DNA of 64,000 bases from Moniliophthora roreri (GCA_001466705.2 LATX02000181.1:558001-622000); one strand, 5' to 3'. Positions 47,904 to 60,069 are shown, counted from the stretch's first letter. Notes: generated by a model not told the origin, from the sequence alone. Numbers and translations: made by a program.

Positions 47904-49896
47904 TCATGAACTAGCTGGAGACCAAGCGGGGTTGTACCCCGGAGGTAGAAGGATCTCATCCTGATTTTCGAGACGGTCAACAGGGACAGGACCAGCGTCG
48001 GTTTCTTGCCGCACGGTCGGCGTCCGGGTAGCTGCTGCGGGCGGTAACGTTGGTGACGATGACATAGCCGCTGCTTGCGCCGACTTCCCCAAAGGCGATC
48101 GGACGTGTGCTCTGCTATCCATTGCAGGCGGTAACGTTTGGGAGGAAAGAAGGGTACCAGCTTCGAAGGCGTGCGCTTGACCTTGATATCCGTGGGACTG
48201 GAATGAACCTGTCCCAGGAGCATACGCGGAGCTGAGGATACTCGAGAACGAGTTGAAGCGGGACCGAGACGGGGATAGGTCTGATTCTGAAGCGTGGTCT
48301 GGGCTCAGCGTGAAAGGTACAATACGACCAGCTATTGATAATGTCGTTACTACATTTCGGTGGTTCATGGTAGATAGGAATGAACTTACATGAAATGGGC
48401 AACTCTTCCATGTCTTGAAAAGCCGGGTATTCCGTGTCATCAAAAATCGAGGGATTGGGACGTCCTTTACTCCTGTACAGATTGGATGTCAAGGAAGGGA
48501 CGTGTGATTCGAGCAGCGACATACCTGCGTCTACAGCAGCGGAAAAGTAATCCCAGCACCAGAACTCCAAAAACCGCGCCACCAGCCTAGAAAGATAAAT
48601 TATTTACTGAGTTCATTATAGATATCATAAACCCACTCACGGCAATACCGGCGATAGCGCCCGTGCTCAATATCCGAGATGGAGAAGTGTTCGAAGGGTC
48701 GGTGTTGCCCATCCTGGCGGTATCGCCAAATCTGCCACCTTGGGTAGCAGGATAAGAGCCGCTCCCTGAATCAGTGTTGTTTTTTCCCGTTGATGTGCTT
48801 CCAAGATCTTTAAATCATCTGGTTATTGCAAGCAAACTATGCCTTACCTCCGTCCCCCCGCCGCATCCACCAAGTGAACCTAGTCCGGAACCATTGTTCA
48901 GCCGCACGCACGCACGCATAATTACGTGAATCTGAATGCATACCTTCGATATATCAAAATATTTGCCCTGTTCCAAATTCGTGAAAGACAATGTATACGT
49001 CTGCGTGTGATCAAGCCCGGTAGCCCAATAAATGATGCTATCATACACCATCCACTTTGATAATCCACTGAAAGTTCGCGGAGGGGATGAGTCGCCTCCT
49101 GATGAGCTCAACGAGACTGAATATTTGCCATGGTCGTGGTTGACGGATCCGTACACGAAAATAGCCGACCTGGACCAGCTTCAGAGGCATATTAGTAACG
49201 GATGAACAAGCGGGAACATACGCGTTTGTAGCGCGAAAATGAATGGTAGATCCCGCTGTAACTGTGTCAACGCGTGGATGCCTCTCATGATCGTGGATAG
49301 TGCTGAACTGCCCAGGGCCGTTTACCGAGAAGTATGCGGAATTTAGGGGAGGAGAATGGTCGCTGTTCGCACCAGGACTAACCGCCAGGATATCCATTTC
49401 CGTGATTGTAGCACTATAATATCCGGTGAGTAATGAGTTTCGATGTGAGAAGTTGTACTCACCCCTGGTTACCGACGCCTGCAGCTATCAGCGCAGAGCT
49501 CACGTTGAGCTGCTGGCCTTGGGTCAGCTTCAACGATAGTGTGTGCTCCTTGTACTCCAATCCATTATAACTTGCCAGCGTCGTGCCGCTAGGATTGCCT
49601 GAAACTGCTTCTCCTCCATCCAAGGTCGTTGTGTAGGCACCCGCTGTGCCAGAACCAGAGATATAGATGGATGTTCCTGTAAAGCTGATGTCGAAACTTG
49701 CCCCTTCCATGGTTGTGCTATGTAGTGACTGGCCCACGCCCACATTATCCTTTCGGTGTGTGGTATCGTATAAACTATCAGAACTTGCTGAAAAAAAAGA
49801 CTTCCATGATGAACCGAGATCTTCGCCTTCACGACTGGGGTGGTAGTCAAATAAAGGTGACGCGTCCGACACCGAAAAAACGTAAGGATTGGCCAT
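47904..49896 (-). CDS. Type I-like membrane protein with two jelly-roll-type extracellular domains
   Basis: Eight exons join in frame to 537 aa: 49463-49896, 49222-49413, 48944-49169, 48848-48879, 48641-48797, 48525-48586, 48390-48472 and 47904-48331. It starts MANPYVFSVSDASPLFDYHP, typical of mushroom surface proteins whose first domain (SFDISFTGTSIYISGSG, AYTTTLDGGEAV) resembles galactose-binding/discoidin-like folds. A second similar domain follows (AIFVYGSVNHDHGKYSVSL, HTQTYTLSFTNLEQGKYF), then a Ser/Thr linker, one TM (GAIAGIAAGGAVFGVLVLGL, ~279-301) with a basic stop-transfer stretch, and a Ser/Pro-rich cytosolic tail. Likely at the plasma membrane; role unknown. A signal peptide may come from an upstream exon at about 50000 (MALLIVIHCLPL) that I could not join cleanly. 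Confidence 0.85.
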
Positions 49897-51517
49897 AGCA
49901 GCGGCCTGCTAGTAATGGGGAGCAGAAGGGGATGGTGGTCACTGGACGGGGAAATGGGGTCGAGAGAGGAAGACAGTGGATAACGATAAGTAAGGCCATG
50001 ACACTGATGTTTGGGAAAAATGCAAGTAGCGGAACTCGGGTGTGCGGGCGGGTACAGAGAATTGCCGCTACTGGCGGCAAACTTTTTGAACCACCCAGGC
50101 ACAGCCAGGGGTTTCGGTGTATCAGCAGGGGAGACTCGATGCGTCGTGAACTCGGAGTATCAAACTGGTACCATACCCTTGACGTCACGCAGGTTCCTTC
50201 GCTGCTGCCATGTCGTCGTTTTTCCAGGAAAATTTCCTCGACTATTCCACAATTTCTTATACCGGATTGCATACAGAAATAGTATGAGAGAAAATGCATG
50301 CATTATCTGATTATCTGGTACTCCGTGGTGTAACAGCTGACGTGCTTTTTTGGCCGCTAGGTGAACTCGCTTGTTCGTCCAAAGAAACGAGCCGAGAGAG
50401 GTGTTCGGGAGACTCATCCAATGTCGCACAGGACACTGTTTCACTGGCGAGTATCGAAAACGATTTCACCCAAATGAGAACACTGAGTGCCCCTGTGGAG
50501 CTCCAATGCAGACTCGGGAATAGAATGCCCGCTGTATGAACAGCAACGTGAAGCCCTCCGAGACGTGTCACGCGACATTGCAGTGCCCGAGATAGTAGGA
50601 TCATAGTACAAACCAAGACGAGGGATGGGGACGACAAGCGTCGGCAACGAGAAGGTGGCGGCAATAACGGTAAGAGGTCGGAGACAACAGCGAAATGGAT
50701 GGGTGCGTAGGGGACCACCAAATATTTTCTCACAATCGGTGAGACACAAATCGCAAATATTTTCCTTTTTCATTTTTTTTCCTTTTCAAGCAAGCGCCCA
50801 TCACTCTCTTCACCAACATTCACGATGTCCAGCTTGACCTTCAACCTATAATCAGGTTAAGAAATGCCTTTCTTTTTTTCCGACTCTGGAGAGACATTTA
50901 GCAAGTATTGTTCGTTTCAGGTGTGCTACTCATATTCAGGAGATGCAGAACAGTCGATGACCAGCTGCTATGTTTAGACCAGTACAAGTTCCTAGACCTG
51001 CACGGAAAATCCACTATTAGGGTGAAGATGGGCTATCCCGGCAGTAATCGGTTAGAACGTTGGCCGTGTGGGAAGGACTCGGGAAGGTCAAGACGGGACA
51101 GAACATTTTCCTCCGGAGTACGTACTGAGAGAGTGCAGGAATCAAAGAATGATTCGGGATTTGTCTAGGATCGGTCTGTAGGTGCGTTTTTTGCGTTTGT
51201 CGGGCGCTAATTTAGAAATTCATGCCCAGTTGACTTCCTAGTCTTCTAGAAACAGTTTCTTCTCTACTGTCAGTAACGATTCCGGAACTAGGACCTTGGA
51301 CCGACGAATGGGTCTGCTGACGTACAGAGTGACTACCCCTGTTTGAACCGTCATCAACCAAAACCAGGTCTCGTCTCGCTTTCGGGGTTTGTCTCTTACC
51401 TCCAAGCATTGGACATAAATCACTGGATATTCCGATCCGTATCCCACTATCTCGAATCGTACTGGGCCTACCACAGTACAAACCTTCACCACCTTTCCTC
51501 CAGTTCCCTCATCGTTC
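49897..51517. promoter_or_regulatory. Divergent intergenic region
   Basis: 1.6 kb between the membrane-protein gene (minus) and the Ser-rich protein gene (plus). It may include a 5' exon of the former near 50000. Overlapping frames at 50294-51170 show no domain. Pyrimidine-rich leader sequence precedes 51518. Confidence 0.35.
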
Positions 51518-53431
51518 ATGTCCACGTCTACTCCTTGGATCCGACGCACCAGCACCTCGACAAATCATAGACCCGACGATAGTAGCATAGTGGTGCAGTC
51601 CAAAGATACTCAGCTTGCATCCGTCTCGCGCAGAAGGAGGACCGAAATGAGTACAACTGGCATACCATCCACCCAATGTGCTCAGATTTCTGCCTCAACC
51701 GCACAAGACGCCGTGATTTCCGCTGCGGGCCTCGCATCATCACTGTCGTCGTCTTTAGCAGTCCCAGCTCCAAGTCCGGTGTCTGAAATCCCCGACCCCG
51801 CACAGCTGCGCCCTAGGTCCCTCCTAGCAAAACCGACTACACACCCGATCAATCGCAAAAAGGAACGTCCCAGTTCCTATTACTCCTATTTCAGCTCCCC
51901 CGTCTGGGTCTCATCGGATGCTTACACAGCCAGCGGTGGAGTTACTCGCACCCGGTCTTTGTCTCTGAGCAGCTCCGCATCGGGACAACCCAAACCTCTT
52001 GATGGAACAGTCACCAATCCCACCTCTGACGTTCCCGAGTCACTTAATCAACCAATTCAAGCAATGTTTCGTCGTAGTCGTCGTGGGAGGCGCGTTCACA
52101 TGAACGAGCATTATACGCCGAGCTCAGTGACGCAAACTCCTAGTTCAAGCGCACCCCCTCTTTCATTAGACGTGTCCACATTCAGCGCTCCGTTAATGAT
52201 CACCGCACCGCCAGACAACAGGGCGCCGTTATCCTTTGTTGTAGACAGTGATTTGGCGGATGACCTGTTGGCTTGCTGGTCTAAAGGGGAACTCCGGGAT
52301 GTGTGGCCCACGTACTCGGCAGATGTATCTACAGCATCGAGTGGTCAGGGTTCTCTAGAATCCCTAGTTCCAGGTAGTATGAGATCCAGCTCTGGTTCCA
52401 GTACAAATTCGGTCAACTACCATTATCGCAAGAGGAGCCCTTCGTCGGTATCCCTGCATCCGGACTCGCTGGCACTTCTTAGGATGGTTGGGGTAGGGTC
52501 TAGTACTGGGTCAAGGAGAATGTCGGCCGAGGTGCAGCTTACTATGCAGGAAAGAGAGGAACATGAGATCAGGGATGTCCATGCTGATAGACAGAAAGGG
52601 AAGAGCGCCGCTGACAATACGATTGCGACAAATGGTCGTGACCGCACTGAGGAAGAAGCTGGCGAGCTTAACACTCAGTGTCTATCATCTGCTTTCCTCG
52701 CCGATGTCGTTTCCTTAAACGAGGATGACGATGACGATGAGACTGATGTTGAGCTCGAATTTGGCGAGTTAGCTGTCACCGATACTTCTGGTCCACTTTT
52801 ACCATCTTCATCACATTTCTGCTCGACTCGATCATCACGCTCATCTTTGGCATCATCTACACCGCCGATTTCACCTGTCGACCCCGTTCAAACTCATGTC
52901 CGCACCTACGCTGGAGACTACATGCCCATGTACCGCGCTCTGGATTCTACTCCCAATTTGCACTCGGAGGGCGATAAGACAACTGTTATCACACCTTTTG
53001 TATCACCCACCGCGTTTCTCAATCCCCGTCCGGCACCTAAACCTCCTGTCACCATCGACTCATCTCCCGAGGTCGCTGCATCACGAGCGGTGTTAGTTTT
53101 TGGACCTCGTTCACCTACTGGAGGAGCCGGTCATACATCTGGATCACCAGCCACGATCAGGAGCCGTTCTAATTCAACAGCATCCGCGTTGAAAAGGTTC
53201 AATAGTTTGAGGAGTCATCTAAGGACAAGGAGTAGTTTGGCAAACGGGAGTAGAGGTGCAAGCGAAGTACGGAATCAGGGAAGATTTGGGAGCAGCGTTA
53301 TGAATCTGAACGCGTTTGTGCATGGTGATGATCAAAGAGCTGACGCCAGATCTAGTTCTATTGATAATGAGCCGAAAAGACATTCTTTGCTTTCGAGGCT
53401 CAAGGTTGGTTTAGGATGGAAACCACATTAG
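51518..53431 (+). CDS. Large Ser/Thr-rich protein of unknown function
   Basis: A single uninterrupted frame of 637 codons, rare in this window. It is rich in Ser, Thr and Pro and mostly predicted to be disordered. Recognisable points are an Arg-rich patch (RRSRRGRRVHMNEHY, ~185), a more conserved-looking block APLSFVVDSDLADDLLACW (~232) followed by KGELRDVWPTYS, an acidic run (NEDDDDDETDVELEFGE, ~400), and a basic C-terminus (LLSRLKVGLGWKPH). A second in-frame ATG at 51647 is a possible start, since the first 43 residues are unremarkable. I know no family; a regulatory or scaffold role would be a guess. Confidence 0.7.
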   Translation: MSTSTPWIRRTSTSTNHRPDDSSIVVQSKDTQLASVSRRRRTEMSTTGIPSTQCAQISASTAQDAVISAAGLASSLSSSLAVPAPSPVSEIPDPAQLRPRSLLAKPTTHPINRKKERPSSYYSYFSSPVWVSSDAYTASGGVTRTRSLSLSSSASGQPKPLDGTVTNPTSDVPESLNQPIQAMFRRSRRGRRVHMNEHYTPSSVTQTPSSSAPPLSLDVSTFSAPLMITAPPDNRAPLSFVVDSDLADDLLACWSKGELRDVWPTYSADVSTASSGQGSLESLVPGSMRSSSGSSTNSVNYHYRKRSPSSVSLHPDSLALLRMVGVGSSTGSRRMSAEVQLTMQEREEHEIRDVHADRQKGKSAADNTIATNGRDRTEEEAGELNTQCLSSAFLADVVSLNEDDDDDETDVELEFGELAVTDTSGPLLPSSSHFCSTRSSRSSLASSTPPISPVDPVQTHVRTYAGDYMPMYRALDSTPNLHSEGDKTTVITPFVSPTAFLNPRPAPKPPVTIDSSPEVAASRAVLVFGPRSPTGGAGHTSGSPATIRSRSNSTASALKRFNSLRSHLRTRSSLANGSRGASEVRNQGRFGSSVMNLNAFVHGDDQRADARSSSIDNEPKRHSLLSRLKVGLGWKPH

Positions 53432-53566
53432 GAAATACCAAGGAAGTCACTTTTCTCTTCAAGATGGATTTCATTTGTATCATGGACATGGGCTTTTCAA
53501 TTCTAGTCTAGGGTTGTAGAGTTAGGTATAATGCGATACAGATCTTTCGCGTTAAAACAGTTCATA

Positions 53567-54846
53567 TCAAAGTGGAGCACGCTTGCGATGCAAGTACTCC
53601 TTCGCCTTCCTTTTAACATTCAAGAACCCACCCTTGGTCATCAAATTATTGAGGAAGTCCCGCAAAGCCAGGCCTTTGGTTGTTCCCGAGAGCGGGAATT
53701 CCTCGTCGAGATAGCTGAGGACTTTGGAGGGTGTCCAACGAGAGCCCTTCTGAGCACACAGTTCCTCGATAAGATGTGCCAGTTTCCTACGACGAGAGGC
53801 CTCTAGGGCAAAATCTACATACCAGGCACTCAAAACCGTTCCCTCGCCTTTCCACTGATACCACCGTGAGCCCCAGTATCTGTTTAGTTCCCTGCCAGAT
53901 ATTTGATTCCCAAATCCAACAGTGTATTCGGACCATATATCCTTCCGGGTAACTTCGCTGTCGACCAAGAGCCTTGGATCAACATCAACGAAGATGATGG
54001 GAGGTAGCGGATGCCCTCTAAGGATCACCACAGGGGTCCAATCCTCAAACTCATCGTCCCAATTCCAGCAGTGCGCTCCTATTTTGGATCGCCCGAGCTG
54101 GAATTCGAGGGTGGCCAGGCTGCGACGTTAAGTTTGAGAGAGATCTCGGGGGGCGCTACATGCGAGGCGGAATGGGAATCCATGACGTCCATCTGGAAGG
54201 CGAGATGGTACAAAGTACTGGACATTGAACTATTAGACCTAGTACATGGAGGGTGTAAGGGTGTACGCACGTCCTCTGGGTCTTCTTTACTGGTCGCGGC
54301 ATCTGCATAGGATTTTACCCGCAATGGATTGTCGCTCGTCAAGCTCAGGTATTTTTCTTCGCGGTTGAAGCACTGCAAAGTAGCGTGTGAGATGTGCTAA
54401 CTAGGACAACCATACAAACTCGCCTGAAGCCCTTCTAGCTTCTCTCCGAGTTCTTCCTTTTCGTGAATGAGAACAGCCATGTTGTCCTGAAAATGGGCGT
54501 CCTCGCGATCCCTGTCTTCGCAGATTCGGTTTTTCTCCTCTATGAGACGGTATATGAAGCGAGTGTTATCCTCGCAATGTTGGGTTTTCTTCTCGAATTC
54601 GGCCAAGAGATGCGCATTTTCCTTCGACAGACAAAGTCTATCTTCGCAAGCTTGTTGCTTCCCCTGCTTCAGTGTCTGGTTCTCAGCCTGTAGGTTCTGA
54701 ACCCGATGGGACTCGATTTCGAGTGGTCCTTGCAAATTTTTGACAGTCTGCAAATGTAGCCCCATCCCAGATGCGGAATTCGAAGAAAATTCCTTTTCCA
54801 ACGGCGCATGGCTCTGCGTTGGACAAAGTGGATCGGAGGTTGACAT
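53567..54846 (-). pseudogene. Coiled-coil + GCR1_C-like protein, copy with an in-frame stop
   Basis: Parallels the intact gene at 55196-56634. Exon 1 (54424-54846) has the start MSTSDPLCPTQSHAPLEKE and a long coiled coil; it ends at a GC-AG intron. Exon 2 is about 54267-54372. The third part contains RDLSQT, then TAA where the paralogue has Gln in QRRTMATLEALFGRSK, then LATLEFQLGRSKIGAHCWNW and an otherwise open C-terminal domain: DIWSEYTVGFGNQISGRELN, RYWGSRWYQW, ASRRRKLAHLIEELC. The W.EYTVG...L...WG..W pattern resembles the GCR1_C DNA-binding domain. I found no intron that would skip the stop in frame, so a recent pseudogene is likely. Confidence 0.65.
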
Positions 54847-55195
54847 GGAGCCTTTTCGAGGATCGAGGGAAGAAGACTATTGACGTTTGAGCCGAGATCA
54901 CGAGGATTGTTGACGGGTCCATAGCAAAGTTTTGCTGCTCGAGGAGTGAGCAGTATAATAAAAATCATCCGCGCCTTGTAGTATTTAAATTTCGACGACA
55001 AAAATTTTGCTGGACAGTTAGTTTACGGAGCACGTGAGCGCTTGAGCCAGCCAGTGACACAGCCACAACGTTCTTCTCCCCCAACTTTCTTCTAGATTTA
55101 TGCTTGTATTCTATACATGGATCGTAAGATTATGCTGCTAGATACAATTTGATATAAGTACTGTTTGACAAAACGCGTACACAAGAGACTCCATA
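54847..55195. promoter_or_regulatory. Short intergenic region between the two GCR1_C-like genes
   Basis: 349 bp. It would hold the promoter of the gene copy at 53567-54846 and the 3' end of 55196-56634. It contains one CACGTG palindrome near 55030. No coding potential seen. Confidence 0.35.
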
Positions 55196-56634
55196 TTAAG
55201 CCAGAGCTAGAGCGCGCCTCCGATAAGTGTACTCTTCCGCCTTTCTTTTAATTTCAAAACAGCCGTTTATCGTCATCAAATAGTCGAGGAATCCTCGTAA
55301 AGCAGGTGCAGTCCCAGATACAGGGAATTCCTCGTCAAGAAAACCGAGCGCTTCTGGTGGTGTCCAACCTAAGGAACCACAAAGCTCCTCAATCAAGTGC
55401 GCCAGCTTCCTGCGGCGCGAGAGTTCGTCGGCATACCTCGCATACCAATCACTAAAAGCCTTTCCAATGCCTCTCGACTGATACCACCGCTTTCCCCAGA
55501 ATCTGTCCAGCTCGCGAAGAGATATCTGATCTCCGAAGCCAACACTGTATTCGGACCATAGGTCTTCCCGAGTAACATTCGCTTCATTCGAAACGCTTGC
55601 ACCAATGATCAAGACCTTCGGTGGTGGCGGATAACCTCTGAGAGGGACAACAGGAATCCAATCCTCCAACTCGCAGTCCCATTTCCATTCATGGGCCTCC
55701 ACTTTTGATCGCCCAAATAAGGCTTCCAGGGTGGCCATGGTGCGTCGTTGCATATCGGAAAAATCTCGGGGTGTCACAACACGATTGTTGTCCGTCTTGC
55801 ACCTTGGCTTGCATGTGAGTTGGAATGAGGATCTCTTGGTATTAGGAAGATGAGATGGTGTAGACGACTACATAGTAGACTTTAACTTGACATGTTCACC
55901 ACGGGCAATGGAAAGAAGCACGCACGTTCTCAGGCTCAAAGCCTGTTGTTGCGATTAGCATGGCTTTCACCTGGCACTTTCCTTCGGAGACGTCTTCATT
56001 GCGAGCGGAAAACTGGACATCTATGAGTGAATAATTCATGTGGTAAAAACAGCAAACTCACCTCTCCCTTCGCCGTATCAATTATTCTGTGAACCGCTCT
56101 GCGCATTTCCCTAGTGAATTCTTGACCGACTGAAAGCCCACCGCTAAGGTCCTCGTCAAATGCTGGTCGCAGTTGCTCCTTCAGTCTCTCCACCTCTGAT
56201 TGCAATCCTTTCAACTTCGCATCGACATGCTCCTTTTCCAGGGTGATACGAGTCAACGTATCCCGAAGATGGACAGTTTCGTGACCCTTCTCTTCCGAGA
56301 GTTGCATGTTCATTTCGAAAAGACGTTGAGAGATACGACACTGAGCTTCGTAAGCGTGTTTCGCCTCTTGAAATTCGACCGAGAGACGCCCGCTTTCCTT
56401 CAAAACGCGAGCCATTTCTTCGTGATGCTCTTTTTTCTCCTGGAGAAGACCGGCCTTTTCGCTCTCCAGCCTCAGGTTCAGCAACTGTAATGCCTGAATA
56501 TTGTGGACCTCCCTATCGAGTGCCTCCTGCATATCCTTGAAATTCTGCAAAATTCGCTCCATTCCGGATGCAGAAGTTTCTTTTGCCAGCGGCATATGGC
56601 TCTGCGTTGGACCAAGTGGATTGGAGGTTGACAT
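55196..56634 (-). CDS. Coiled-coil protein with GCR1_C-like DNA-binding domain
   Basis: Exons 56062-56634, 55926-56012 and 55196-55834 join in frame to 432 aa. Residues 1-190: MSTSNPLGPTQSHMPLAKE, then a long coiled coil with heptads (for example EVERLKEQLRPAFDEDL). Residues 191-240 are a linker. The C-terminal domain has RRTMATLEALFGRSKVEAH, DLWSEYSVGFGDQISLRELD, RFWGKRWYQS and ELSRRRKLAHLIEELC. The W.EY..G.....LRELD..WG.RW pattern, followed by a basic helix, resembles the GCR1_C domain of yeast Gcr1/Hot1-type regulators, so a DNA-binding role as an oligomer is plausible. The tail KRKAEEYTYRRRALALA is basic. A tandem paralogue with an in-frame stop lies at 53567-54846. Splice sites are GT-AG. 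Confidence 0.75.
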
Positions 56635-56992
56635 GGTGCCTTTTCAAGCGAGGGAGAGTGTCGATGTTTAGATTGAAGTCACGAGAAATTCCCGAAACAC
56701 TCCATAGTATCAGGATAACTGCGTGCAAGTGCGCTGAGAGCTTGTACGAACCAGAAGAAACTAAAAAAAAAAAAAAAAAGGATTTAGGAAGCGGGTAAGC
56801 GACGATCCGGCGCTTGGCCGGTTTGGCGGCTGGCCGAGCGCGCGATACCTTTGGCGTTTCCTATCTTCCTTCCGACTCTCGTCATTTCTCAGTTGTGCGG
56901 TGTGCCCCTCAATCTAGCGTGATTGCTGCAACGGTGAACGTGCCCCTTAGTCATTTCCGCCCTATCTTCGCTCACACTTACCTGTAGTTGGA
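56635..56992. promoter_or_regulatory. Divergent promoter region
   Basis: 358 bp between the starts of the GCR1_C-like gene (minus) and the nucleotidyltransferase-like gene (plus). A run of 18 A lies at 56763-56780, followed by a GC-richer part with repeated GGC/GCC (56810-56850). No specific site named. Confidence 0.35.
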
Positions 56993-58205
56993 ATGGAGCC
57001 GATGCCAGAGACACCGAAACGCACGGACAAGGAGATATGGGAAGCAATTCTGGTTACTGCCTGTACTCTCGATGAGCTTGGCTATCATTATGCCTTCTTC
57101 GGAAGTGCTGCATGCTATATCTACGGCAACACACTATCATCTTATCGATACCTGGAGGAAGGAGTGCGTCTCCCTAACGTACGTCGTGTATATATATATA
57201 TCTCTTCTAACATTATAGACATTCTAATCTAGGCCGCATAGGATTTGGATGTTGTCATTAGCGATAATAGGAAACTTGACGCCGAGCAAATCAAAGTTCA
57301 GTTGACGGAATATGATTTCCGCTTTTACACGGTTGCCGCCAGAGATCCCAATGCGAAATACCGACCCTTACACTTCGCTCGTTGACTGCTCTATAAAAAT
57401 CGACATTCTCCTATACGGTGAGGGAAGCTCTCTTAGAATCCCGTACGTACCGTTCTTGGGATCTGTTACCCTCGAAATCAGTGGCGATCACCAAGTAGAG
57501 GTCATGCCGCCCTTCATGCTTTTGCTAATGAAGCTGAAGGGCTGGGAAGATCATCGAACGTCATCTGAAGCACGGTTCAAGCAAAAGGTTCCAAACGACA
57601 TCAGGGATATCTTGAACGTGAAACGGATTGCGGCTTTCCACAACGATACGGCCCGAGGCTGCACGAACTGGCTTCCAGGATGGTTCGTGCGGGACGGAAA
57701 GAATCGAGCAAAGGCTTTCCTAAAGTCGTATCCGACCACAGCGTTCAAGTATCACCTTCTCGATGAGTGGGTGCTCTTGGGGCTGTTCGACACCATACAC
57801 CAAGCTTCGACTGTGCGTGAACGAGGGTGGAGAATTCTGCGCGGGAATATTATCCAGGCTACGATGACTGCCCTCGAAAAGACACTTGTGTATGGATCCT
57901 CTCACGAGGGCCGCATCCACCCATGGATACGCCTAGAGGATATTACCAAGCTGATGAAGTACATCGATTACTTTGAAACGCTTCTTGCCATAGCTTCGGA
58001 TTCGGGCAGGCTTACCCCGAACGATTGGATGATGAACATTCTTTGTGTTTTCGAATCAGCCACGGTGGTACACAAGTTGTACGGCCGGGTGAGCAACCTG
58101 AAGCTCGATTGTCTACATACCTGCGACTTGTTGGAGCTTCTCATGGAACGCGTGAAACAACGTCTTGCAAAGATGGTCGGAGTCCACGCTCGAGAGCTCG
58201 ATTGA
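56993..58205 (+). pseudogene. Nucleotidyltransferase-fold protein gene with a probable frameshift
   Basis: Exon 1 (56993-57178) starts MEPMPETPKRTDKEIWEAI and contains GYHYAFFGSAACYIYGN; after a GT-AG intron (57179-57241) comes DLDVVISDNRKLDAEQIKVQ. FGSAACxxYG..R.PNDLDVV is the strand-turn-helix of MNT/AbiEii-like nucleotidyltransferase folds common in mushrooms. Frame 1 ends in TGA just after RDPNAKYRPLHFAR (~57380). The continuation VDCSIKIDILLYGEG is in another frame and then stays open to 58205 (C-terminal helices, ending MVGVHARELD). No intron fits the change, so a one-base indel, or a sequence error, is likely. Substrate unknown. Confidence 0.55.
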
Positions 58206-59557
58206 CCCCGCACATACAAATATCAACTCGGCTTTAGTGTACTTTCAATTTACGGAAATTTAGCATTACTCTTCTGTAGGCTGGTTCAAGGACCAATAGC
58301 AATGCGACCATTATTGGGAGAGCCACAGCTGCAAAAAAATCCAACTTATATGCAAAATCAATGTATATATGTCTGTGTTGGTAGCTCAATATTGCACAGG
58401 ACATTCATATAATGCAACTCATATTGGTTATAGCAAGATTCCAGGCCTGCCCCTCCAGCCGATAGAAGGACGGATGACCTTTATTCTTATCCTACTCCGC
58501 CATCTTGGGAATTGAAACGAGCTCTTATCTCGCTGTAAAGATGCTACTCCCGTAATTGAATTGAATCTCCACTTCTCCCCAGCCCCAGGGGGCGGTGGCG
58601 CAGCAGCCTGTACTTAGCTCCCTCGATAGCTGCCAAACCAAGACTCGGACCCGCGCCATTTCCGTTACCCGCTGGTCTACTCGATGTTCGACCACTTCCT
58701 CGTTGCTGGAGCGCATCCCCCTAAACGCGTGAAGAACACGTCTGGTCCACATTGTGGCACCGTTCAGTGGATGCTACACGTGCTGGGAAAGCAGGAACGC
58801 CGCTCGCGATGACGAACTCGTGTCCCTCTCCTTCTCCTTGATGGTCGCAGAATCGAATGAACCTGACCCCTCTCAGGTTCGTCAACGTGGCATCGTAATT
58901 CCCCACTCGACCCGGATATTCTCTGTGATTTGTGATCCTCAACAGATCCGGGAACAAACTTCAAGCTCTCCGACATTCAGTACGAGTCAGGAGGCCCCGA
59001 CGGCAGGCTATTCTATTGTAAATCCTGATGGAGAACAGTAAAAGTAGGAGGTAGAACGGGCTGCTGGCAAAACCTGGGTTTTTGGAACAGGTAATGTCCG
59101 ATTCTTTTCTTGCTCAATCCCGTACGCGCGCTGCTTCCTGCCAGCGTATGTGTTGCTAGCATGCTAACATGCTTTATCATTTACCCTCCCAACGAACCCC
59201 GATCGAGCAAGAATGATGAACCAATCTTGGACTTGTTCGCTCGCCCTACTTCTCACCCTTTATTCCTTGGATCCAAGCATCCATATCACGGAAGCTTACA
59301 TTGGTAATTTGGATACAAATTCTCCAAAGAAAAAGATTAAAGAACTCTTTGCAAGATTCCTTTCACAGGAATTTAAATGGAATACTCGGTCTTTGTACCC
59401 ACGCTATTGGTTCCGTAAAGCGGAAATAGTCGAGGTCTCAAATTCGACGTAACCTCCTCGTGCCCCGAGCATGTCGCTAATTTCGCTACAAACGTTATAT
59501 ATATATATTGCGCGATGCATTCTCCTTTTTCTCATCCTTTCGACGCCTTCCCGCCCC
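58206..59557. other. Intergenic stretch without a recognised gene
   Basis: Frames at 58754-59041 (plus) and 58721-58976 (minus) overlap each other and carry no domain I know. A TATA-like run (tatatatatat) lies at about 59497-59508, 50 bases upstream of the ATG at 59558, and probably belongs to that small gene's promoter. Confidence 0.4.
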
Positions 59558-60069
59558 ATGAACGCCTCCTTGCCTTCGACATCACATTCTTATCACACCG
59601 CTAGTGCAGACAAGACCATGACCCTGTCAAAGAGCACTCATTCATACACATGTGATTCCCTACCTCCATCAGTCGAAGACGGGCATTTTGCGTTTGCGAG
59701 AATAGGAGGAGAAGTACGACTAGTACAAGGTGTGTAATAATTACTTTTATCACCACCTCATATCGTGCTCATCATGAATATTCAGTCTCATCCTCAACGC
59801 CAATCGGAGCGTTAACCACCATTGACGTGAAAATCTTTCGTCATGAATTCATCACCATATTCCGGTTATTAGAAACAAAAACAATACACCCCGCCGACAT
59901 TTACATCCTCGAAACCATAGATGATCGGTCGAAATGCTACGAGGAGGAGAAGGAGATGGTATTCTTGTCAAAAGACGTTGTGGAACGCATGCGAAAGCTG
60001 TCATTACCCGTCTTTGCGCGACCGTATCCGTACCGACCGTCAAGGCGGATTTACTACACTTTGCGGTGA
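59558..60069 (+). CDS. Small protein of unknown function
   Basis: Exons 59558-59729 and 59786-60069 join in frame (Gln-Val across the splice) to 151 aa. It starts MNASLPSTSHSYH; the middle has SVEDGHFAFARIGGEVRLV, then IGALTTIDVKIFRHEFITIF and IHPADIYILETIDDRSKC. The C-terminus is strongly basic (YPYRPSRRIYYTLR). An upstream in-frame ATG at 59471 would put the TATA-like run inside the coding part, so I prefer 59558. I do not recognise a family; the intron and continuous codon structure support a real gene. Confidence 0.5.
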
